A DNA stretch of 64,000 nucleotides from Sternotherus odoratus (GCA_032164245.1 JAVMKO010000003.1:7884651-7948650); one strand, 5' to 3'. Counted from the stretch's first letter, positions 31,439 to 44,502 are shown. Numbers and translations are program-made. The notes: a model not told the origin generated them from the letters alone.

Positions 31439-34400
31439 TTACTGCAAAAAGGGAAGAAAATCTCACAGTGAATGTTTATAGCCATTAAAACAAGGACAAT
31501 ATAACGCTACATTTCAAATGCAAGGCAGAGCAGGAACTTTCCCATCATTGAATAGTGTGTGCAGATGTAACGCCAACAGACCTCAGTCATTGTCAGGTGG
31601 GATTGAATCTCAGGCCTCTGGATCTTAGTACATGAACCAAAAGTCAGCTGGCTGTTAGCTAAGACTGTAATGCAGACTCGATCTAGCTTTTATTTCTAAA
31701 CATGTGTGCTGGCTGCCAACCTGGCTCCTGAAATAAATATGATGGACTTCTGAACATGGATCTCCCCTCCCTTTGATCCCAACTCTCCAGTAAAAGAGGC
31801 AGATTCTCAGTTTCTTATAAAAGTCCTTCTTCTTAACATTCCTCAGGGTTAAGGTGACAAACACAAAAAATAAAGTCATTGGGTAGTTTGAATAAAGCCC
31901 CCAGCAAAATAAATATAAAAACTTCTGGGAAAATTATGTACGTTATAACAGAAATGTTCATCAAACTTTTTTTAAAAGTTGAAATTTTAAATTCCATTGA
32001 GGGAATTAATCAAAACTGTCAATTTTAAATTTTTTGTCTATCTCTAGGATATAGAAAAATAAAACCAAAAATGTAAGGTATAGAACAACGTGAGTCACAT
32101 CCATGTTCAGTTTTCGTTTCAAACACACTTTTGTCCATAGCTAAAACTAAAACTATAAATATTTAATTATTGGCTAAAGAAGTTATTCCTTTAGGAATGC
32201 ACAGACTATTGTGTCTTCCAGCTCATGAAAGCCTAAAGTCTGCCCCTATTCAGATGGCAGTGTCCTACCTAAGGATAATCTCTGTACAATTCTAAATGGA
32301 GAAAGGCAAAGGGTCCAAGCTTGGACTGAGCTACCTTAAAAACTGAAAGTGGCATCAATCCTTCAAGTGCACTAGTGTTTAGTGAATTGTATGGCAGAGT
32401 GAGTACACCTGATAATACTCATGTGTGACCCACTGGTCAGTGTGTGTTACGAATTCCCCTCGGTAATAGCTCTGAGTCTGTTATGGGCTCCATCTAGACA
32501 CTGTCTCTTTTGTTCAAACCAAAGGCACTTGAGCATTTAACTCTGGACAGCTCTATTTCAAACCACAGAGTGCTGGTCCCAGAAGGCCTGGCAGCCTTCA
32601 CACGTGTGCTCAAAATTGCCTCAGTCCCACCAAAACACACAGAAGCAACATTATGCTCAACACGGCTCCTCATGTTTCCAGCATCTGGACCCACAACTTC
32701 TTTAACGCAGGGCCAAGAATGCTGCACAGCACCTGGTTATCTGAAATGCTCATATGGTCATCGCTGTGTCCATTTCCAGTTTTCACACTGTGTCATTCTG
32801 GAGAGAGACTGCAGTGAGGTCCAGGCCACAAATTGAGTGTAATTGTTCTTCCAGTTTTGAATGAATGATTTTTCTGTGACTGATTCATCATTTTATACTG
32901 GGATATCACACACAAACCCTTAAACATAGCTCCATACTTGTACACATTTCTTTTTGGTCAACTAAGCCTTAAAGTTGTAAAGAGCAGCCATTTCGATCTC
33001 TTAGGTGCTGCACAATTAGACAAAGGAGATACATCTCCCATACTGTTTTCTGGGAAATCTACTTTAGTCCTTCCCCATTCTTCCATTTTCTTAAATGAAG
33101 CAACAGTCTGTATGGTGCCATGTTGGCAAGTCAGAGGAACTTTAAAATGGGTTGGCTGCAGTTACTGATAACACATGAGCAATACATGGCTCACATAATT
33201 ACCCCTATGCTGACCTCCTTGCAAGTACTCTCCTGGAGTGGTGCTGGATGTTACTGGATCTCAGAGGGGCAAACTCTGTAGCACTGAGCACTATGGAGAC
33301 TCTGGGCTGCTCTGGGTCGAGGACAGACTATGGGCAGCCTTAGTAAAGGAGCTATAAGATTATTCTAACTCTAACATGTAAACCCCAGAAAGTCCAGAAT
33401 CAGGGCAGTACAGGAGTTTCCTTGGTCCCATGTCCCAGGGTTGTGCCCTGTGCTCTGAGCCTACAAGGTCATTAAACAGCAGCTAGAGAAAGGAGAGAGA
33501 CAAATATGTACACTGTGAAGTCTGCCTTGTGGCATGCTGAACTTACCCATCCCCTCCTGCAGCATCTCTGCCTGAAGCCGCAACTTCCAATCGGTCTCGA
33601 ATTGCCAAAACAAATACGGCGACAGGTGCCCCGAGCACGCCTACAAGCCCTCCTGTTATTGATAAACTGGGTGTATCCTGCATAAAGAAACAGTCTTTAG
33701 TTTCATTCACACACAAGTATAAACAAGAATGTAATTGCAGCATGACATTTCCCACTAGTTAAATTTGTAGTTCACTGAGACAAGCCCGACTCACCCCAGT
33801 TATCTTCCTGTGCCCCCTTTCATAATATGTAAATGTCTGTAGTTCTGGGCCCATTCATAGCCTGTCCCGAAGGATTTTAGCAGAGTGAATTAATTCAGAA
33901 GGTCTGCTGGCTCCCTGCTGAGCATGAGAAACCTTAACAGCCCCACCTCTTTACAGGATGGAGAGCAGCAGCTACCTTGTATCACCAAATTCTACTAGTG
34001 GGACAGTGGTTTTGCTGCAGTGGTTTTGACTCTTTCTGATTCCAAACATTGATGGACTAGGCAGGATCTAAATACTGATTGGCTGAGCAGGGTTGAACTG
34101 GCTCAGCACTGGCTTTGGTGGCTGGAACGTTTAGAAAGAGAAGGATTTAAACAAGTCCCTTCCAGTCAGAACGCCTGATTGTCAGTGAGACTCGGCACAG
34201 ACATTCCTGTGAAGACTCAATACCTGGGAATACTTACTCAGTGACCGATTACCAGGCTTAGACATTCCAGAGAGGCTGGTCCTTATGAAAATGTGGCCCA
34301 AATGTCCTTTAGGATATTAATATTAGACTATTTAAAACTAGATTTTAGCTGTGCTTTCCTTAAAGTATCCACTGTGATGTTACCCAGGGAACAATCTGGA

Positions 34401-35817
34401 CCACTGAACCGCAATGTCTCTTGAGTTCTCCAGCCTGTTATGCCTCCTACACTGCTCCACTGTGAAAACAACCACTTCTGGTCCTGCTCATGCACAGCCC
34501 CTAGCATATTAAATCAATCCCAGCTGAGTTATAGGAAAACATCCTGCAAGACCCGCCTAAATTATCCTGCAGAGTGACACGAGCCAACTCCCAGGCCCAG
34601 ATTTGTCCCCCAGAAATGTGCATCTTGTACTATTCAATACCCTCCTGGACAAGACAAGCTCATAGAAAGTCAGTCAGTTTATCAAAGCAAAAGGATATTC
34701 ACAAACCCTGTTGTCTCAAGTGAAGGTTCCCAAAGACGTCAATCCAAACACAATGGAGAACAGAGTATGGAGAATACATTAGTAAATTGGTCCAATGCTT
34801 AATTACTTTTACTGTTACCAATTTAATTCTCGTTTACAGTCTGAATTTATTTAGCTTCAACTTAAAATCACTGGATCAGAAAATTTATTTACTAGATTGA
34901 AGAGCCTATCATTAAATAATTTTTAAAGTCACCCCTTAACTTTCTCTTTGTTAAGATAAAGAGATTGAATTTTCTCAGTCTATCAATATAACACATATTT
35001 TCTAATCCTTTAATAACACGTCTGGCTATTTTCTGAACTCTCTCCAACTGATCAACATTCTTCCTGAAGTGCGAACTGGACACTATTGAAGATGTAGTCA
35101 CATCTGGAGGTGCAAAATACAGAGGTGAGATAATTCCTCTAGTCCTACTCAAGGTTTCCCTCTTACTGCATCCAAATTAGGTATTAATCCTTTTACCATT
35201 TTTCAACTGATTATCCATCCCCCAAACCGAACATTTTTCAAAGGCACTGCTTCCCAAGATGGAGTCCCTCTTCTTATAACAATGGCTGTATTTCTTTGTT
35301 CCTACATCCATAAGTTTTAGATTAAGTTGTATGATTATTAACTTGTTCTCATTTTACCGAATGATACAAATGCCTCTGAATGAATGACTTGTCCCTTATT
35401 TTTTGTCACCTGCTAACTTTATAGGTGATGATTTTATGGTTTTTTTCAGGCCCTTTAGAAAAAGTTTGATTAGTGTGGTGTCAATAAGCAACCCCTGTAG
35501 GACTCCACTAGGCAGAATATTGGTGATACAATTGCAGGTCATAGTTCAGCCAAATCTGACTGTATCTTAATAGGAACAGTAAAAGCACCTTTCTCACCAC
35601 AGGGCTATACTCCAGCGAAATGGGAAGTATCTGCAGAAAAGCATACAACTCTACTGGGAAAATAAAGCTGGAAAAATTATGATAGAAGTTTTTTAGAAAT
35701 CTTAGTACAGTCTCACAAATATCTTTCTATATTCTCCCTTCATGTCAGTGAGGTCTTACCTGGAGAGCTTTGCATCACCAGGAAGAAGACAGCAAAGAGC
35801 AGGTACAGAATCTTCAT
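31439..35817 (-). CDS. Beta-defensin gene B (intact, three exons, Arg-rich)
   Basis: Secreted antimicrobial peptide, paralogue of gene A. Minus-strand coding exons are 35,760-35,817, 33,547-33,677 and 31,439-31,441 (TAA). Donors GTAAGA and GTAAGT and acceptors ATGCAG and TTTGCAG are all in place and phases match, giving 63 residues. The signal MKILYLLFAVFFLVMQSSP differs from gene A by one residue. The mature exon keeps C-X6-C-X3-C-X9-C-X5-CC but starts ACRRARGTC and ends CCRRGW. It has about ten Arg and no acidic residue from the first Cys on, so net charge is about +10. By hand, 18 of 43 exon-2 residues differ from gene A. Expression is not shown, but all splice signals are present. Confidence 0.9.
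31597..31684 (-). mobile_element. tRNA-derived SINE relic (unit B copy)
   Basis: Same element and same internal loss as at 6,241-6,330, with B-box-like GAGATTCAATCC on the minus strand. Confidence 0.45.
34900..35560 (-). mobile_element. CR1-type LINE relic (unit B copy)
   Basis: Minus strand retains DQLERVQKIARRVIKGLEN and LRKFNLFILTKRKLRGD. It is the paralogue of the relic at 9,660-10,325, in the first intron of defensin gene B, with a small internal deletion. Confidence 0.7.
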
Positions 35818-35890
35818 GGCTGAAGTTTGTCTGGGAACTCAACCTTGCTGGAGAGAAGTGACTGTAGATGGACAGGAGATGGAGAGTCTC

Positions 35891-35897
35891 TATTTAT
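35891..35897 (-). promoter_or_regulatory. TATA box of defensin gene B
   Basis: CCATAAATAGAG on the minus strand, about 75 bases before the ATG at 35,817, matching gene A. Confidence 0.6.
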
Positions 35898-35899
35898 GG

Positions 35900-36998
35900 G
35901 CTATTGGTGATTGTGAAATGGTGATGTGTTGAAATCTTTTTTGAAGCATGTCACATTAACTAAGTTTGTGCTGCAATCTGTTTATAATATTCATCATAAT
36001 TATAATTTGTACAGCATCATAAACATTCTGGGAGCATTTCAGGGAAAAACCATAGCCAGGTTCCCGCCTTTAGGAAGTTATACTATGAATATTTACAACT
36101 AGCAAACATCTATTGCCTGATCGAACGTTCTCTGAAAAAATGGAAAGACTCCCATTAAATTGAGAAGAGGAACTGACTTGCAGAGAAGAATTTCAGAATA
36201 CAGCTGTACCTTGGAAGCCCTGATATTAGGGCATTTGCATTTGTGTATTAGTTTTGTAGAATATTTCATGAATATATTACTTTTATTTCACTAAATTTCT
36301 TAATTTCATGCATCAAAACCCATTTCAAACAGGTTAAAAATCATTTTAAAGGGAGATTTATGAACAATAAAGTGAATTAAGATATAAATACTGTGTGCCA
36401 GAAATCCATGGATTTTTTTTCTGTATATCTAATTTGAGGAATTTTTTCAAAATAAGAGACTTAAAATGTTGATGCATCAGATTTGGATTAGGGGTCAAAT
36501 TTCAGCCTTAGAGATCAGCTATGCTGCTGTACCTCTTGTAGTGTAGACATACGCTAAGTATGGCAGCGTCTAACCTTTAAAACCTCACAGATCTGCTTCA
36601 TTGAGTGTAAAACTAACCGTTCTCAGGGGTACAGTTATTTTACCTCATTGATCCTACTTGGGACCCCAATGAGCACTGACTTCATTACAGAAGCCTTGGA
36701 AATTTCCTTCAGTTTCCCTGGCTGCAGCTGTAGCCCAGTCACTTCTCATTCTCTTTATCAGTGATCACTTATATCATACGGGACGGCATTTGTTTGTAAT
36801 GAGGGAGCCGATACACTTTGTTGATATGTTGTGAAACCGACGAAAAGTGAAAACCTGTAAAGTGAAGTCCATTGTAGTCTCATAAGTGTTATTTGGCAAC
36901 TTCACCTAATGATCCATTCGATTGGCATTTCTGAAGAGATCTCATAGCATAGGTATCCTCCGTTTTAATTAGCAGATGAAGTGTAGAGAATAAAACAC
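35900..36998. other. Upstream flank of defensin gene B
   Basis: Collinear with A 10,700-11,786. The site ACTAGACACATACC at about 36,999-37,012 is the uninterrupted equivalent of the LTR insertion point in A. Confidence 0.6.
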
Positions 36999-37455
36999 TA
37001 GACACATACCCCATCACCGATGATATCTTGTTTACAATAACATTATGAGACCTATGAGTTAGCCAGTTTTTAATCCATTTAATGTATGCCATTTTAGTTT
37101 GATATAATTCAGGATTTTTAATCCAAATGTCCTGTGGTACCAAGTTAAATATCTTACAGAAGATTAAGTATATTGTATCTACAACATTATCTGTATAATC
37201 CAGACTGGTAGTCTCATCATAAATATATTAAGTTAGTATGACAGGATTTCTTTTCCATATATGCATATTGATTGGCCATAGTTCTGTTATCTGCATTCAA
37301 TTCTGTTTTAATCCTGTCTGTATCTTTCCTGAGATTTATTTCAGACTGACAAGCGTATAATAACCCAGGGCTTCCTTTTCACCCATTTTAAATACTGCCA
37401 CAACAATAGCTTTCTACCAGTCTTCTTCACTTTCCCTACTGTTCAAGACTTATTG
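36999..37455 (-). mobile_element. CR1-type LINE relic, uninterrupted in unit B
   Basis: Minus strand carries YIKWIKNWLTHRSHNVIVN. It is the copy of 20,518-20,990 without the nested LTR and provirus. Confidence 0.65.
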
Positions 37456-39718
37456 AAAACTAAAGTTAATGGTCCAGCCGGTGTCTCAGCCATCTTCTTT
37501 GAAATGCACAACGTTCCCCAAAATGCTCTCAGAACTCTTTCTAGTGAGATCACTTGGAAAATGAAGCTTCCTTAAACTGCAGGGCTCTGTTAGAGAAACC
37601 TCCAGATAGATTTTAATTTTCTATATAGTTTCTGAAATGGACATTATGCTGCCATATCAAGTTCCAGCTTGATCTTCTATATCTAATATTAACTCCTAGG
37701 TATAAAGCAAAAAAATAGAAGAATGGGAAAAAGGTGAGGTTATTTCACAAGTGAGTGAGAGTCTGTGGTTAGGTCCGCTAGCAACTGTTGCTCTTACTCA
37801 ATGTAACGCCTCTGGTGCAGCATTTGCTATTAGAAATATTGTAAGTGCTTAGCTCTAAGTTCTGCAAAGGATTCTTCCTCATGCATGGACATATATGACA
37901 CTATTAAAAATAATAGTAACTTGGAACCGAACTCTGTGTGTGTGTGTGTTTGTGTTTGTGTGTGTGTGTGTGTTACTTGTGCACGTTTTTCATACACCAC
38001 TGATTAATATTCTTTGTGTATGTGTTTTAAATTTTTTGTATTTTTATGTATTCATCCTATTACAGAGATGTTTCAAATCTTTTAAAAATCACAGAATTAA
38101 TGTCATAATATTGAGGATACCATGAGCCATGAATGTATGTGTCTGGATGGGGTATTATGAAGTTATTAAAAATTAGGTATTATCCTTTTAAACCATAGGG
38201 ATTCCTCCAGTGGGCCTCCATGTTTCCTACTGATTTAGCCACCAAAATGGCTGGAGCAGAACTCTCCATGGGAAGCCAGGCCTAGTATTTGGACCCACTA
38301 ATAAACACAGTTTTGTGGAATGCAGCAGGGCCAACCTGGTTTACTTTTTGTGTGTCGTAGAAAATAAGGGCACAACAGGTCCCTCTAAAATGACTTTGAC
38401 AGTCTTCTCCAAGACAAAGCTGGGATTTCAACATGGCTGTATTTGATGGAACTACCGGCAACTCAGCAGAGCAGGCTCCAGCGGAGTTCAGTCTTCATGT
38501 GGTGTGGGCCCTGTCCTTCCCCCCGACAATCCATCAGTCTCTCTGTGGATTGGGAGGGCAGCAGCCCCCTCTTGGGATCCTACTGAAGAGTGAGATGGGG
38601 ACAGCCTAGCAGCTTGCAGAGAGAAGGGAAGGAGAGGCCACTGGGGCCCCTGTGAAAACAGCTCTGAGGTATGATATAGGAGAGATTTGGGGTTTGGGTT
38701 TGGGAGTTAGAGGAACATGAGGGGGGTTGATGGACAAGACAGAGGGGGTGGGATGAAGAGGACAGGGGCATGTGGTGGGATCGTGGGGCGGGGGCGGAGG
38801 CACATGGTGTGGAAACTAGAGGGGACAGAGTTGTGTGGGTGGGTCTGTAAAACTGAGACATGTGGGGTGGTACTGGGGGGACTGAGAGGCACACAGAAGG
38901 GATTGGGGGTCTGATACCCATTGGCAGCAGACACCTCAGGGTGTTGAGAATGCTTCAGGCCTCAATCCCTGACGTAGACAATGACCAGGACACATCTGTG
39001 GGGTGGAGTAGGGAGCCATTGTCTGAGTCAGCCAGTAGTTTGAGTGGAGTGAGGATGTGAGTGCTGTGGATTTCCGGGGGCATAAAACTGAGCTAAGCCC
39101 TTATTTGGGGGATATAGTAGGGAGCTGGGGCTTTGCAGTTTGTGTGTGTGCATGGAGGAAGGATTTTTCTGAAGAGGGTTTTAGGAGCCAGGCATTAGAA
39201 TTGGGAGACCAGAGACTGATGGGAGCTGTTTGCATGAGGACTAGGTCTTTGCCTTTTTGTTTCTAGGCATAGAAGCGGGTGGGGGGATAGGAGTTGGTGA
39301 AGTAGGTGGATAGGGGCAGAGCTAGGATGTCAGCAGTGTATGGAGAGTGATGCCCTCAAGGCAGTACCAGTGTGGAAGAGAAGGGACAGGGCTGTGTGTT
39401 GGAGGTGCTGACAGAGAAGCAATGAACAGTATAGAGGGGGCATACAGCACAGAGGGCCCAGCGCAGTCACCCCCTGGGTGTTTTCCTTTGGTTCTTCATT
39501 GCAATAATAGGACTGGAACTCTGGCTGTCACGTGTGGTGTATTTAAAACTGTGTTGAATGTAGAAACTGACACTTCAAGTTTGGAAGGGGTATCCTGATC
39601 CCTCTTGTAGGCTATGGGGCTCTGAGGGAACTGTGCAAACCATGTTGCTGGTGGCCTGTCTTCAGAGAAAAGGTGGAGTGAGTTGAGCCGCTCTGTATTA
39701 GGGAGCAGCCTGCTTTGC
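37456..39718. other. Unit B distal sequence, no gene seen
   Basis: Collinear with A 20,991-23,232. A (TG)n-rich run lies at 37,935-37,972. No gene recognised. Confidence 0.55.
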
Positions 39719-40044
39719 TAGATCTAGAATGGCTGGCTCATTACAGACATTGTTTCTCCTCTCTCCATGTTCACACACCCCATTCAAATGCTAGAAGAAT
39801 AATCCACACTCCCTGATCGGAGATAACAAACTGGTTCAGCTTATTTGGACTAACCTTTTCACCTCCCACCTGGTTCTTACCTACTTTCCCAGACCTGCCT
39901 CTAAACATTTCCACTGCTTGCATCCGACGAAGTGGGTATTAGCCCACGAAAGCTCATGCTTCAAAACTTTATAGTTAGTCTTTAAGGTGCCACAAGATTT
40001 TGTTTCCTCTGCTATTCCAGACTAACACGGCTACCTCTCTGATT
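39719..40044 (+). mobile_element. Penelope-like element insertion specific to unit B
   Basis: A 326-bp insertion flanked by the 10-bp direct repeat CCTGCTTTGC (39,709-39,718 and 40,045-40,054). Unit A has one copy of that sequence near 23,230. Its 3' end ACTAACACGGCTACCTCTCTGATT is the same as in the 2,655-3,350 insertion, and it contains a hammerhead-like fold (39,920-39,959). Confidence 0.65.
39920..39959 (+). ncRNA. Hammerhead-ribozyme-like fold
   Basis: GCAT / CCGACGA / GTGGG-TATTAG-CCCAC / GAAAGCT / C / ATGC follows the minimal type I hammerhead order with intact stems I and II. As in the 2,702-2,741 copy the invariant U4 is replaced by C, so activity is doubtful. Confidence 0.6.
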
Positions 40045-40409
40045 CCTGCTTTGCCTGTGTCTCTTGTGGAGTTCTTTTGCGTTACTGTTCTGAATTCTAA
40101 GAAGTAGCGTTACATTGCAACCTTCCACCAAGGTCATTTTGTTTTATGTCTTTTCCATTCAAATGCCATGAAAATAGTGCCATGGAGGAATGAGATGGGG
40201 TTATAAATCAAACAGTGAGAGAACCCTCTTCTCTTAAAAACAACAGGTGAAATGGATTAGTAGCAGTGGTTCAAAATAAATACTGATCTGTCCATGTGGG
40301 TGTCTAGAAATACAAACAGTTGCATTGACCATGGTGGCCCAGTCACTCATGTGTGGATTTAACATTCAATAGGGATTATTGTTTTTATTTTTTAATATCC
40401 TTTCCTTAG

Positions 40410-41225
40410 GACTCTGAGTTATATTAACACAACTATCATTCGTAAGACATGGGAGGTAATTGTCCTGCTCTGCCCAGGGCTCGTGAGGCCACAGCTGGAG
40501 TGCTGTGTCCAATTCTGTTTGCCACACTTAAGGAAAGAGGTGGCCAAATTGGAGAGAGTCCACAGGAAAGCAACAAAAATGATCAAATGTTTAAAAGACT
40601 TGACTTGGGAGGACAGGTGAAGATACCTGGCATGTTTAGTCTTTTGGAAAGAAAATTTGGGGGGAACCTAAGAACAGTCTTCATATATGTAAAGGGGTGT
40701 TTTAAAGAGGATGGTGATCAACTGTTTTCTAGGTCCCCTGAAGGCAAGACAAGAAGTAATGTGCTTAATTTTCAACAAGGGGAGTTTAGGTGAGATATTA
40801 GGAAAACTCTCTAACTAAATTAAATTCTGGAGTTGACTTCCAATGGAGGTTTTGGAATCCCTATCATTAGATATTTTTAAGAACAGGTGAGGCAAACACA
40901 GAGTCATATCAAGTTGACCAAAGAACACAAGACGGGGAAACAAACAAGACGTAGATTGCAGACATAAGTTGCCTACCAGAGCTAAAGTAAGAAATGTTCG
41001 TTATATGTCCCAAGAAGTTATGCCCAAACCACTGTGGTCTAACTTTTCCTATGCAAATGAGGATGGCACAAGATACTTTGCAAAAGATGATGGAATTTCT
41101 CAGAGAGAAAGTTGCAACAATTTCAACGTTCAAACTGAGGTTGGACATTTCTCATCTTCATTAGAACCATGGGTCATTTTCTGATTGAGGTCCCTTTCAG
41201 CCCGACATTTCCATGATTCTAAAAG
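40410..41225 (+). mobile_element. CR1-type LINE relic with 3' tail (unit B)
   Basis: Shares with 24,040-25,060 the RT tail, the inserted roughly 300-base segment and the GGTCCCTTTCAGCCCGAC 3' end. The 5' part is shortened relative to unit A. Confidence 0.7.
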
Positions 41226-41279
41226 ACTTTAAATAAAGAATCTCTCCTGACTACAAAATTGACCTCTCTGTGGCACTGC

Positions 41280-41585
41280 CACATGGGAAAGGACACAGAG
41301 TCATATCAAGATGGACAAGGAACACAACACAGGGAGGGCAATGGGAAGTGGCCTGCAGAAGTGACTTATTGACCTGAGCTAAACCAATAAATGTCCATTA
41401 TATGTCCCAAGATGTTTTGCACAAACCGCTGTGGCCTAATGTGTCCTATGCAAACTGGGATGGCACAAGATTTTTCACACGAAGATGATGGGATTTCCCA
41501 GAGACAAAGTTACAACAATTCCAATGTTCAAATTGAAGCTGAACATTTTAAGTCTTTATTAGAGCCATGGGTCACATTCTGATTG
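41280..41585 (+). repeat. Further copy of the ~300-base repeat
   Basis: Begins near GGACACAGAGTCATATCAAG and ends near GAGCCATGGGTCACATTCTG. It is similar to 24,735-25,015, 40,900-41,185 and 43,075-43,375 (same strand) and to 55,880-56,200 and 56,230-56,590 (opposite strand). The short peptides it can encode (CPKKFCTNHCGL...) are in alternative frames and stop early, so this is a repeat and not a gene. Confidence 0.65.
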
Positions 41586-41711
41586 CCCTCTGCCCCGCCA
41601 TTTTACCGAGTAGAAACCAAACATTCAAATTCTGTATAAATGAGGCTGTTTTGGTGAGACTGTCAGACACTGAAGTGAAAATATCTGGCTGAGAGAGACA
41701 GCAAGTGCTAA

Positions 41712-42860
41712 AGTCATATCATACAGTCAGATAATCCCCCTATATAGATCTTCCTTTAGAGCACTATTTAGGGAGATGCCTGTGAAATCCACAAAGAGAA
41801 GAATACAGCTGTCATAACCCCTTGAGTCAATGAATTACCTGGATGATATTTCTAGCTATCTTCAGAAACCACTCAGGGCTCCAGTGAAGCTATGCTGGGG
41901 AACACACCTTCCTGCCCATTGTAATGGATAAGTAGCAGTAATACATGTGTTCTATTTATCCAAATGAAAACATGGAAATTTTAAAGCTACCTGAGTTAAA
42001 ACTAATTTACAGGATGATTCCAGTAATCCAAATTCCCTTTATCCAGACATACTAGTTATCCAAATACAGCGTGTGTGTCCCCTGTAGTAGTGTGTTAGTT
42101 AATCACCTGCTAACTAACTAACATTATGGCTGTGGGAACTTCAGTTTGGGAGGAAATCTGGAATTACATATGTGGAAGGCAAGAAAAATGGGGAAGAATG
42201 AGGGAGAAGTTAAGGGAGCAATTTAAAGATGGGACATGGGGTAGAGCAGGGATTAAGATGAAGACTGAAGGGAGAAGTGTTCAGGGAGAGAAAGGACAGG
42301 AGGGGACAGGAAAGCAGGGCAGGAGGGTTGGAAAGGAAGGGAGGGAGGCAGAGAGGAGGATAAAGGAGAGAATAGGAAGGTGGGAAGAGCACAGGGAATT
42401 TGGCCAACTCTTTTATTAACATCCCCCACGTGTTGACCCCCAGAGCATGTGTATCTCTCACATCCCCCTCCCTTCCAGGAGCTGACTTTGTACCTTAGTC
42501 TATGGAGACTCCTGCATGTCACTGTGGACTCTCTGCTTCTATTTGATGATCAAGACAGCTGTTGTCACACCTGTTCTATGGTGTTTCAGTCCAGGACACT
42601 CTTACAGGTGATATATATGCTCCATTGTACTTCTTTGCATATACAGAGCAGCAATATTTATTGAACACTTTATCATTATTATTATTTTTACCATCTCCAT
42701 GGAGTAATGGGCCTGTACCAGTGTTAGAATCTCTTTTGTTCCTGAAATACCTATATAAACCCTCCTTATTCTGTGTGGCCCTACCACCAAGGAGTCTTCC
42801 CTGATCTCTTGAGCTTCCCTGATCTCTTGAGCATTGTTATCTACTTCTGCTGTTCCCCAA
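41712..42860. other. Right end of unit B with polypurine tract
   Basis: Collinear with A 25,504-26,670. Polypurine run about 42,180-42,390. No gene recognised. Confidence 0.55.
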
Positions 42861-44502
42861 CTCCGTTCAGACTGAAGAGACCCGGCCCTTCATAGCAAGT
42901 AGGCTCTCTTAGCAGCCTACACTTCCCAGGATTGCTGTACTACAGGTCCCAGAATTCAAAGGGTGCATTCAACTGGGTTCACTCTAACGGGGGATCAAGT
43001 TCCTGCCTGCTGTCCCTGCCGCTGCTTGCTGCTCTCTGCCACTCTTATCTCAGCCACCAGAAACTGCCACATGAGGAAGGACACAGAGTCATATCACGTT
43101 GTCCAAGGAATACAACAAAGGGAGGGCGTTGGGAAGTGACCTGCAGAATTAAGTTGCTGACAGGAGATAAACCAATAAATGTCCGTTATATGTCCCAAGA
43201 AGTTTTGCACAAACCACTGTGGCCTAATGTGTTCTGTGCAAACTGGGATGGCACAAGATGCTTGGCACAAAGATGATGGAATTTCCCAGAGACAAAGTTA
43301 CAACAATTCCAACGGTCAGACTGGAGTCGGACCTTTCACATCCTCATTAGAACCATGGGTCACTTTCTGATTGGCTGCTGCCTTCTAAAACGTCCTCCAC
43401 ATACCCCAGCTCTTAATGATTTCACTGGGTAGCCTGGAACCTTTCTACCACTGCAGCCACTGCCTTCTCTCAGCGCACAGGACGGCTCCTGTGCTATAGC
43501 TAAAGCTCCATCTCTAGATCCACTCATAAATGACTTCATCTCTAGTAATCCCTGACAAGAAATAATTGAATTGAATCTTTTCCACTCTGTCTTTAAACAC
43601 TGGGGAGAAATGTTCCATTTGTATCTAGCACTTGTTATACACAATCCATACTACTCAACAGAAACAACTGTCCCAGGGCCTCCTGACTTGTTCATAGATT
43701 TGGCATCACTCCCCCATCCTTAGTGAGGTTACTGTTATCCATTTAACCAGAGCATGGTAAGAATAGTTCTGCTGCCATTTATTTACACAATAAGAATAAG
43801 AAGATTTCATTACCCCTTTGTTACCTGTCATCTCTATACTTTTGGGGAACCAGGGCAGAGTAACCAGCCTATTTGACTCATAAAATACCTCCCCCCCTGA
43901 AGCCTCTTCTTGAACCAAAGTCAGTCAGAAGAAAGACTTACCAAACTAAATGAAAAGGCAGTGGGAGACACACCTAACCCCTTCTGGACAAGGGTGACAC
44001 GATTAAGGAAACTCCCCTTACTTCATTTGCATTGAATATAGGACAAGGAGTCATCTGCATTAGCATGCAGAATGGAAAACAGAGATTCCAGGGACAGAAC
44101 CTCATGGAATTCCGGGACCATAAAAGCAGAAAAGCACTGCATGATGGGGGAATCTCTGCTCCAGATGTTAATGAACCCACACCTGCACACACCCAACTCA
44201 GTAGTTATCAGACCAATTCTAGTATTAAATTCTTTCTTGGGATCCAAAATACTGAAGCTGCCTAATTGCATTGTGAGCTCCCTGGAAGGAACACTGCCCA
44301 TAGCCAGGAATAATCAATTCCTGTTGTCTAACCTGAAGGAAACAACTTGGTCTACTCCCTTGAGCCATCAGTTTACCCATAAACAAATCTAGTGTTCTTC
44401 CTCCATCCATTGTTCTTTCCCTACAAACCCCCTACCTATGCTCAGGTAACTGTTTTAATGATCGTATCCAACATCTGCATCAGTTCCACTGGACTTCATC
44501 TT
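42861..44502. other. Spacer between units B and C
   Basis: Contains one more copy of the roughly 300-base repeat at 43,075-43,375. The remainder has no counterpart seen in units A or B and no recognisable gene. Open frames around 43,974-44,410 overlap on both strands and carry no known motif. Confidence 0.5.

Larger units (their letters stand above)
27063..42860. repeat. Segmental duplication unit B
   Basis: Collinear with unit A from A 1,009 to about A 26,670. It lacks the Penelope/LTR insertion, the solo LTR plus provirus, the second intron repeat and the GC-rich insertion of A, and has its own Penelope-like insertion at 39,719-40,044. It carries one complete beta-defensin gene. Confidence 0.9.

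Noticed and set aside
41391..41582. Cysteine-containing small peptides (CPKMFCTNRCGL...) that might be another defensin
   Set aside because: Cysteine spacing does not fit the six-cysteine pattern, no signal peptide or splice sites frame it, and it belongs to a repeat found on both strands.
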